A program made the translations under genes and the position numbers. From Neopestalotiopsis rosae (lineage: Eukaryota; Ascomycota; Sordariomycetes; Amphisphaeriales; Sporocadaceae), in NCBI GenBank assembly GCA_023078685.1, contig JALGAS010000003.1, positions 1,798,001 to 1,862,000 on the forward strand: a DNA stretch of 64,000 nucleotides. Direction: 5' to 3'. Of this stretch, positions 56,533-64,000 are shown one piece after another (the stretch's first letter is position 1; each line of letters starts with the position of its first letter). Below the pieces are notes generated by a model that did no database searches, was not told the origin of the DNA, and saw only the letters and a list, made by a program, of their open reading frames with translations.

Positions 56533-57188
56533 TATATATGAGTAATGCTATTCGCGCTACCCCTAACTGTCTATCCGTGCTACCCCACGTGGTTCCCGCC
56601 TGCAGTGGTCCGTCAAAGTACTGGCGGCCCACCATATAATTTCAATTTCCTACCTATACAATTTACAAAACCGTACACCATCCATAACCATTGCATAAGG
56701 ATCACATATTAATTATTATTTATACCGTATGCTACCATTATATTAATAATATCTCGATCGATCGTAATCGTATTTAAACGATTTCGACGTCCATAAATTG
56801 CGATTCTCTTATATCGATTTCTATATAAATAAATAAGTGCGCAGTAGTGCAGTAGTGCAGCGGTGCAGCGGTGTAGTAGGTAGTGGTCGTTTATAGCAGA
56901 TACTATATGGCACCGTTCCCATCCCGTATGCATATAAGTCCTAATACATAATCGTTTCCCAACGATCGCGAGCATGCTCTTTACCTATCTTCGTAAAATA
57001 GCATATATGGTTTATAATAGTGGTGCAGTAGTGCAGTTATACAGTGAAATAGGTAATATAACTGTTTTCTCAATAATAGTGCAATACCAGGTGCTGTGGT
57101 AGTGGTGGAATATAGGGGAGTAGGTCACGTTAGGTAGCGCGGATAGCCGATGGGGGGTAGCGCGAATAGCATTACTCTTATATATATA
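56533..57188. mobile_element. MITE-like non-autonomous DNA transposon, 656 bp
   Basis: Left terminal repeat 56533–56591 and right terminal repeat 57126–57188 are inverted copies. Reading inwards, both start TATATAT, share GAGTAATGCTATTCGCGCTA and then a less similar CTATCCGYGCTACC part, ending ACGTG. The interior is AT-rich, has a GTGCAGTAGTGCAG-like short tandem repeat at about 56846–56880 and no coding capacity. Both ends lie in TA-rich sequence, so a TA target duplication (Tc1/mariner type) is possible but cannot be proven because the repeat itself begins with TATA. Confidence 0.85.
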
Positions 57189-58105
57189 CCTGAAGTTGAA
57201 GGGGCAAAGCACCTACAATTTCTCAATAGATCCATCTTCAGGAGAAAGTCCGAATGGTAGACTGTACTGATTGATCAATTTCCCATGATATGTTGAGACA
57301 GTGATACAGGAAGTTTTCCAAGGAATTCATGTTCATGTGATCGTTTGTCGGGTCGTGTAGGTGAGAAGCAAGTATAGCGTATATCCATAGAGAGCCAACC
57401 ACCGGCAACAATTAACTTAGCCTTATCAATCACCACCACCTGACCCTTTACTCCATCTCATGATGTCACGATGGTTTGAAAACAGTCTAGAGAACAAAGC
57501 AGAAATGGCAAGATGTGTCTCAATGACTGATTGGCACCAGTCATTGGTGAATATTGTTCTTTCCCCCTCTCCCAAAAGACGACCTTGATGCACGGCAGGC
57601 AGCTGCAAGAAAGTGAATGCCTTGTTTGAGCGCTTTGATAGGACTGGACCTTTACCCCAGGAACCGCATACACCAAGGTAACGAATAGTGGTGCACTGGC
57701 GGAATTAGCGACTCGACGGCGGAACAAATGCCCCATAAGTGACCCATCATCCCCTGCAGGCAACCACTACGCCAAGTGGTTCTCGGCGGGCTTTGGTGGA
57801 GTTTCTTTTTCGTCCATCTTCGCCATCTGCCAGGGACCGGGGCCGCCATCGCCCAAGAACAACCTCCGGGCAATTGTTCCGCGCCGCCAAACAGCACTTC
57901 AACAAAGACAATCAACAGGGACAGTGAGCTCTTGTCAGCTCTTCCCACTTCAAATCGCCGTCCATCACCACTCTGAGCACCACCGCCCATCTCCCATCTG
58001 CCTACGACGACATTCTCGCACATTTTCCAATCGCCAATCGGGCCAAGAGCAGCAGGCGAATCTCCAAGGCTTCCACCCCGAGAGAGCTGCAAAAGGGCTG
58101 TGGCC
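57189..58105. other. Upstream region of the zinc-binding hypothetical gene
   Basis: No gene seen. ORFs on both strands near 57650–58300 overlap the start of the next gene and look like shadows. Pyrimidine-rich, leader-like sequence precedes 58106. Confidence 0.5.
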
Positions 58106-59032
58106 ATGCCATCTGCAACATTTGCCGAGCTTCCCACGCTCTCTCCGGGCAAGAAGCGATCTCGAGACGAAAATGGAGAGCTACACCTGCCAATGTACGT
58201 TCCTTGTGATTGGAAAGACCAGCACTGGCGGAACTTCAGCTCACCCCATGTACACAGTTTTGCGCATGCAGACAATGAGACCCATGCCCAGGACAAGCTG
58301 GGCCGCCTAGCTTTTCATAACATCAGCAACAAGCGACCTGCGTCCAATTTTGCCGGAGAAGTCCAGAGAAAGATTCTTCCGCTGCCGTCCAGCAAGCGAG
58401 TTCGAGTAATGGATGATGCCGATGCACACTACGGCGGCTATAATGATGAGATTCAGCGCAACAACCAGGCTGCTCTGAGCAATTATTCAACGCCGCCCCT
58501 CTCGCCACAGCTTCAACCACAAATGGCATCTCGACAGGTTCCGGTGAAGAAGCAAACCCTCGACCCTTGCCACATATGCCACCGCAAGCCCACGCGCAAG
58601 TCGGATCTGGATTCATTTGCCGATTGCCAGGGATGCGGACAGAGGACCTGCTACGTCTGCATTAGACAGTGCCAAGGCTGGCTACCCAACAACGATTCAC
58701 GACGACAACGACACACTATTTTTGGAGCGGCGCAGCGTCAGCAACAGCAGCAGCAACATCAACCACAACAACAGCAGCCAGATGAGGAGGATGATGCCCC
58801 ACTCTCGCGATCATTTACCATGCACGACGTGGACGACGGCGAGCAAGAACAATGGCCACCCTCGTCTTTGTACAACGTGCATGGCAGCAGCAGACAAAAC
58901 CCCTCGCAACACGACCACGAGCCGGGATGGAAGGGCCATGCCTCGGTCATTTGCAGTCGCTGCTGCATAGAACGCGGCAGCGAGGGCGATGTCATGTGCC
59001 TAGGATGTCTTGCTGGCGTGGAAGGCGCTTGA
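58106..59032 (+). CDS. Hypothetical protein with split zinc-binding Cys motifs and poly-Gln loop
   Basis: Single exon, 308 aa. The ATG at 58106 is used; the frame is open two codons further but only from GTG. Residues 1–150 are polar with two short basic patches (GKKRSRDE; SSKRVRV) that could be nuclear localisation signals. A first Cys array, CHIC…CQGC…CYVC…C (Cys155, 158, 174, 177, 182, 185, 189), is followed by a Gln-rich stretch (about 210–225) and an acidic loop. A second array, CSRCC…CLGC (283–301), follows. Spacing CxxC-x15-CxxC-x4-CxxC with a late CxxC pair resembles a cross-brace (RING/FYVE/PHD-like) domain with a disordered insert. Such proteins are common in filamentous fungi without assigned function. 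Confidence 0.75.
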   Translation: MPSATFAELPTLSPGKKRSRDENGELHLPMYVPCDWKDQHWRNFSSPHVHSFAHADNETHAQDKLGRLAFHNISNKRPASNFAGEVQRKILPLPSSKRVRVMDDADAHYGGYNDEIQRNNQAALSNYSTPPLSPQLQPQMASRQVPVKKQTLDPCHICHRKPTRKSDLDSFADCQGCGQRTCYVCIRQCQGWLPNNDSRRQRHTIFGAAQRQQQQQQHQPQQQQPDEEDDAPLSRSFTMHDVDDGEQEQWPPSSLYNVHGSSRQNPSQHDHEPGWKGHASVICSRCCIERGSEGDVMCLGCLAGVEGA

Positions 59033-59866
59033 GAGCTAGAGCACCAAGAAAGAAAAAGAAAGAAAAAATGATAAGAGGAAGGGAGAGGAACTCATTGCCA
59101 TCAGCATGAAGTCACGACACTAATGAGGGAACATTGGCCTGCGGACATTCACACCATTTTGATTTTTTCAAGCATTGCTTGTATCTTGAAGCGGCCCTTC
59201 ATGTTTTTTCCTGTAATTTTCTGTTCTTTACTTTTTACTTTACATTTCGTTATACCTACAAGCCCCATTCTGGCTTCGCAGGTATTTGCATTATGCATTA
59301 GGGTGCCATTCATGCGAGAGGGCTTTTTTTTTTTCTTCCCTCGAGGACGCAGTCTTCTGATCCATATGACACTTTATCAAGCACAGGAGTTCAGGAAAGG
59401 GGGGAAACCACACAACTAGATACCACATTGTTTTCGACGAGGCCTCGTTTGCCCCGTCGAAGTTGCCAAAACTGTATATTGCCCAAGTGACCGCTGGGCT
59501 CGCTCATGACAGCAGAAACAGGCGCTGGCATAGTAGATAGAAGAGATAGATGAATCATACTGATAATCAAAACTCTGCCATGCAGCAGCTATTTCTCAAA
59601 TCCCTCATCACAGTAGATGAATGCTTGGAGTTTGGTATTTACTCTTTCATTGTTTTGTCATTACGAGACTCTTTTGTTCATCTATAAACCCTGCAGTGGA
59701 ATCTTGACAGTCATACCAGTTCCACTTCTATCCGATGCGGCATCAGCACATTAACACGACTACACATGACTTTTCGTTGTGGTCATGTCCGTCTTGCCTA
59801 TTCTTTTCTTGGTACAATGCGTTTATATGACGTTATTTGCTCGAGTCCATTTCCCCGTGATCTCCC
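59033..59866. other. Convergent intergenic region
   Basis: 3' ends of two convergent genes. Purine-rich just after the stop at 59032, T runs near 59323–59337. No gene or RNA seen. Confidence 0.55.
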
Positions 59867-61603
59867 TTATCGGCTGAGGGCGATATCGTCAATGCGCAGA
59901 ATCATCTTGACGGTCTCTGCGGCCAGCTCGATGGCACTTGTAGAGACCAACAGGGGCTGCAGAACGTTCTCCTTGGCAATGTTGTTGTTGACACCACCGC
60001 TCTTGATACTGACACCAGCTGACTTCTCGCCCATCTCGTGGCGATGTCTCAGTTCCGTGACGACCTATATTTAATTAGCATATATGTATACTGAAAATCA
60101 GATTCGAGTGAGTTTACCTTGATGCTGTTGAGGCCAGCATTCTCTGCAAGGGTCGTAGGGATGATCTCCAGAGCATCGGCGAATGCCTTCCAGCAGATGG
60201 CCTCGGTGCCAGTCAAGGCACGAGCCTGCTTGGACAGTTGTGCAGCAATCTCAATCTCAGGAGCGCCTCCACCAGCAATGAGAGCCTTCTTCTTGACCAA
60301 GCACCGGATAACGCAAAGAGCGTCGTGCAGCGAACGCTCAGCCTCGTCGAGAATCAAGCTGTTGGCGCCTCTGCAGACGACACTAATAGTCTTTCCTGTG
60401 CTCTTGGTGCCCAGGATCTTGACCATGCGTGCGCCGTTTGCCTGGGACTCTTCGATAAGGTCGGCAGAACCCAGCTTATCCTCGGTGAACGAATCAATGT
60501 CGGCAATGGGCTTGCAGCCAGTCGACTTGCAGATGAACTCGACCTCGTCTCTCTCAATGTCCTTGATGGCCATGATGCCGAGCTTGGCAAGGAAGTGGAG
60601 GGAAAGATCATTGACAGCGTCGCGCAGAATCGACTTCTGAATCAGAAGGACATTACACTTGGCCTTCTTGATCTTCTTGACCAAGTTCAAAAGGTACAAC
60701 CGCTCCTCCTTGACAATCTTGTCCATCTGGCGGTAGTCGTTCACGGCAATTGTGTTCTCCATGTCGGGCTTGGGCGGGCTGAGCTGGAACTGGATCAAGC
60801 CAATTCGTGCCTTTTCGATCTTGGAAGGACCTCCTGCCGACTTAATGACGGGCTGCTTGAGGACAACACCATCAACCAATTCGCTGTCTTCTATCGTGCC
60901 TCCAACCTTCTTGATGATTCTGATGTTCTTCAGGTCGACGTTGTCGGCGCTCTTGATGTCTATCGTCTTGGTGACGGCGTTGACGGCCATAGAGCCAAGC
61001 AGGCCAGAGTACTGGGAAACGATCTTGGACGATAGCGAGGTGTTTGCTGCCTGCAGAAGCGTGGCGTTGTCGGAAAGTGATACCGGTTGCGACATGTCGT
61101 GGAGGATCTGGACCGAGGCGGCGGCAGCTCTCTGGAAGGACTCGGAAATGACTGAAGGGTGAATACCCTTGCCCAATAACCGGTCAGCAGCACCCAGCAG
61201 AGCACCGCAGATGACGACGACGGAGGTGGTTCCGTCTCCTGCCTCTACATCCTGAGCTCCAGAGAGGTTGACCAGCATCTTGGCAGTTGGGTGCATGACA
61301 GACATGCTCTTCAGCATGGTGTTGCCGTCATTTGTGATTATAGTCTCGCCTCTGCCGTTTCTAATCATCTTGTCCATACCTCTGGGACCCAGAGACGTCC
61401 GGATAGCATCGGCGACAGCTCGGGCAGCGACGATGTTGGCAGACCGCACTGCAATCGGCTTCTCCTTATCCTACAGCCAGGCGGGTTAGCCAACCAGGGG
61501 CACTGGGAGTGGATTGGGCTACAGTAGCAGCAGGAAAGCATCTTACTCTGAAAGTGGCATTTGAGTGGGAGGTTGAGGCCGCGGCCGGTGCTGTGGAAGC
61601 CAT
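59867..61603 (-). CDS. CCT4: T-complex protein 1 subunit delta (CCT4 chaperonin)
   Basis: Subunit of the cytosolic CCT/TRiC chaperonin folding actin, tubulin and WD-repeat proteins. Three exons, 61603–61547, 61470–60118 and 60064–59867, give 535 aa. Exon 1 encodes [19 protein letters not shown]; exon 2 starts [20 protein letters not shown]. Chaperonin marks: [13 protein letters not shown] (TCP-1 signature), [11 protein letters not shown] (ATP-hydrolysis Asp in GDGTT, 97–101) and the late [10 protein letters not shown]. Delta identity rests on the apical and lower part ([60 protein letters not shown]). The last exon ends with [11 protein letters not shown], the usual end of delta subunits. Shares a 715-bp divergent promoter with RPT1. 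Confidence 0.96.
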
Positions 61604-62318
61604 CTTGACTGAACCTATCGAGGGGCAAGGATGGGTGAGGTGGAAGGGGTATTGTGGTGTTGAAGGGTTGGTCAAGCTTCTTTCTGAATCTCTCCCTAAT
61701 GGCGCCCCGCGTTGAGGCTGCCAAATAATTTTTGTAAGTCGCAAAAATGTTCCGGGGAAAGCTGCGAGGCTACTAGATAAAAATGCCTCTTCAGGTTAGA
61801 TCAAGTCAAAGCCCCTAGCTTTCTCCAGCTTATAAACAAGTCACCAGGTCTGATGATACTTTTATAAGAGTGAATAATAGTATAAGCATTAAGCAGTCAT
61901 ATACAATAGTTAAATATCTGACTTTGAGCCAGGTCTCGAAAGATTGAGAGTGTATACGCCACTCGTTGAATTGTCGCTCGATTGTCCTGATCATAGCAGT
62001 GAACTTCCAACGCTAAGCTATTTCTAGCAGTACTTTCAGCAGCAACGGCAGCTGCCCGTACCTTCGACACCCCTGCCAGGCAAACAGAGCTTATGCAACA
62101 CTCCCCCAGTGCTCTCATCAGTGTCCAGTCGTCACACGCCTCGCCTGGCCCGTTCAGCCCGGTCAATCAACTTCACACCCATCACCCATCCATCGAATAT
62201 CACAGCTGCCCAAAGCCGACTCGAGCATCTCATCACGCCCGCAAGCTGCCTGTCCTACTCACCATCCGAATCATCAATATCCAAGTAGCAGCAACTTCCC
62301 CACTGGGCCTTCGTCAAT
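61604..62318. promoter_or_regulatory. Divergent promoter region between CCT4 and RPT1
   Basis: 715 bp separates the start codons of two divergently transcribed proteostasis genes. It must contain both promoters. I saw no clear match to the yeast Rpn4/PACE element (GGTGGCAAA) by eye. Central AT-rich patch at about 61860–61920. Confidence 0.6.
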
Positions 62319-63752
62319 ATGGTAGGTTCGAGCTATTGCCTGTTTACCCTAGAGCTCTGCTGATCGAGAACAAGCCGTCCGCCACAGGCCAGAACTGGGA
62401 GAAGTACCAGAAGAACTTCGCCGATGACGAGGTAGAGGAGAAGAAGATCACACCTTTGACAGATGAGTACGTCGTCACAATTCTTTGAACATCTATACCC
62501 CTACTTGTGGGCTAATCTTGAAGCCAGAGATATTCAAGTCCTGAAGACGTACGGCGCCGCCCCCTACGGATCGGCACTCAAGAACCTCGAAAAGCAGATC
62601 AAGGAGAAGCAACAAAGTGTGGACGAGAAGATTGGAGTCAAGGAGTCCGACACAGGTCTTGCACCGCCACATCTATGGGACACAGCAGCCGATCGTCAGC
62701 GCATGGCAGAAGAGCAACCGCTTCAGGTAGCGCGGTGCACCAAGATCATTGCAGACGAAAAGGACGAGTCAAAGAGCAAATATGTCATCAACGTCAAGCA
62801 AATCGCCAAGTTTGTCGTCCAGCTGGGCGAGCGTGTCTCGCCGACCGATATCGAGGAGGGAATGCGCGTGGGCGTCGACCGCAACAAGTACCAGATCATG
62901 CTGCCACTTCCGCCCAAGATTGATGCCAGCGTCACCATGATGACCGTCGAGGAGAAGCCCGATGTTACATATGGCGATGTTGGTGGTTGCAAAGAGCAGG
63001 TGGAGAAGCTGAGAGAGGTCGTCGAGATGCCCTTGCTGTCGCCAGAACGATTCGTCAACCTCGGTATCGATCCCCCCAAGGGTGCTCTACTCTATGGCCC
63101 TCCTGGTACCGGAAAGACCCTTTGCGCCCGAGCTGTAGCCAACCGAACAGATGCTACCTTCATTCGCGTCATCGGATCTGAGCTGGTACAGAAGTATGTC
63201 GGTGAGGGTGCACGTATGGTTCGTGAACTTTTCGAAATGGCTCGAACCAAGAAGGCCTGTATCATCTTCTTTGATGAGATTGATGCCATTGGTGGTGCTC
63301 GATTCGATGATGGAGCTGGCGGCGACAACGAGGTACAGCGTACTATGTTGGAGCTTATCACACAATTGGACGGTTTCGATGCTCGTGGAAACATCAAGGT
63401 CATGTTCGCTACCAACAGACCCTCAACCCTAGATCCCGCTCTGATGCGACCCGGTCGTATCGACCGAAAGATCGAGTTCTCCCTGCCCGATTTGGAGGGA
63501 CGTGCCAACATTCTCCGCATTCACGCAAAGAGTATGAGCGTCGAGCGCGACATCAGATGGGAGCTGATTTCCCGATTGTGTCCTAATGCAACGGGTGCCG
63601 AGTTGCGCAGTGTATGCACAGAGGCCGGCATGTTCGCCATCCGAGCAAGGAGAAAGGTCGCCACAGAGAAGGACTTCTTGAGCGCTGTGGACAAGGTCAT
63701 CAAGGGCAACTTGAAGTTCAACTCAACTGCCACTTACATGCAGTACAACTAA
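62319..63752 (+). CDS. RPT1: 26S proteasome regulatory subunit 7 (AAA ATPase RPT1/PSMC2)
   Basis: ATPase of the proteasome 19S base that unfolds and threads substrates. Three coding exons, 62319–62321, 62375–62466 and 62528–63752, give 439 aa. The first coding exon is only the ATG: a GTAGGT donor follows at once, and without the intron the frame stops after 14 codons. The second exon starts [20 protein letters not shown], the family N-terminus; the next junction restores [21 protein letters not shown] domain: Walker A GPPGTGKT (222–229), Walker B FFDEID (279–284), second region of homology [20 protein letters not shown] with the Arg fingers. OB-fold and coiled coil precede it. The C-terminus MQYN lacks a full HbYX motif, normal for RPT1. 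Confidence 0.95.
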
Positions 63753-64000
63753 GAGGTTTGAAAGGGATACAATGGCAACGGAGTCAAGGTGTACTATTTG
63801 TATCAACAAGATCGATGATCAGTTTACGGGTCTCAATTAGACGAGTGCTTGTACTGGAAGCATTGACGATTAGATAATGAGACACATTGCCAGAGTTTGA
63901 ATCTGGCCCAGACGAAATGGCGTTTCTTGTTTACGCTGGTACATGACACCAGGACTTGAGCGTTTTGAACAAATTGCACAGCATTTCAGTATTTAGTCCA
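63753..64000. other. 3' flank of RPT1
   Basis: Downstream region of RPT1 to the window edge; no gene seen. Confidence 0.5.

Overview
The window is nuclear DNA from a filamentous ascomycete (Pezizomycotina, most likely Hypocreales). Support: genes are separated by 1–4 kb, introns are 50–130 nt with GTRAGT donors, CTAAC-like branch sites and YAG acceptors, and a Mep-type ammonium permease, a fungal tyrosinase, an RCR-type chitin regulator and a fibroin-3-like Tyr/Gly/Asn membrane protein are all present. No rRNA, CRISPR or convincing tRNA gene was seen.

Layout. 0–26 kb is mostly housekeeping: an X-family DNA polymerase (+), an ammonium transporter (-), a tyrosinase (-), the second-largest subunit of RNA polymerase I (-), the lysosomal/vacuolar small GTPase ARL8 (+) and an RCR1-like membrane protein (+). 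44–64 kb is ordinary again: a small Ser/Gly-rich protein (-), a Cys-rich, Tyr/Gly/Asn-repeat single-pass membrane protein (+), splicing factor SF3B6/p14 (+), a STIMATE/YPL162C-type multipass membrane protein (+), a zinc-binding hypothetical protein (+), then CCT4 (-) and the proteasome ATPase RPT1 (+), which share a 0.7 kb divergent promoter. A 656-bp MITE-like element with about 60-bp inverted repeats lies at 56.5–57.2 kb.

The unusual part is 28–43.7 kb. First comes a run of five different minisatellites (28.1–31.6 kb). After it is a 12-kb mosaic of gene fragments, all reading on the + strand and several keeping intron signals. They include a PARP catalytic fragment, a 2-oxoglutarate/Fe(II) oxygenase fragment (partly duplicated), a GT15 mannosyltransferase fragment and many unrecognised Ser/Lys/Asp-rich pieces, some duplicated inside the block. 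The mosaic carries about 30 copies of a 20–22 bp GC-rich hairpin (GGG-TT-stem-triloop-stem-CCCC), all in one orientation. The stem sequence changes between copies (GAGC/GCTC, GTAGC/GCTAC, GACTC/GAGTC, GGGC/GCCC, GCTCC/GGAGC) while complementarity is kept. Hairpins repeatedly sit where a shared left flank gives way to an unrelated right flank. I know of no described nuclear element of this kind; it is the best candidate here for a new system. A rolling-circle (Helitron-like) terminator and a mobile mini-palindrome are the two explanations I would test first. Both are inference: no transposase, Rep/helicase or tyrosine recombinase is visible in the window.
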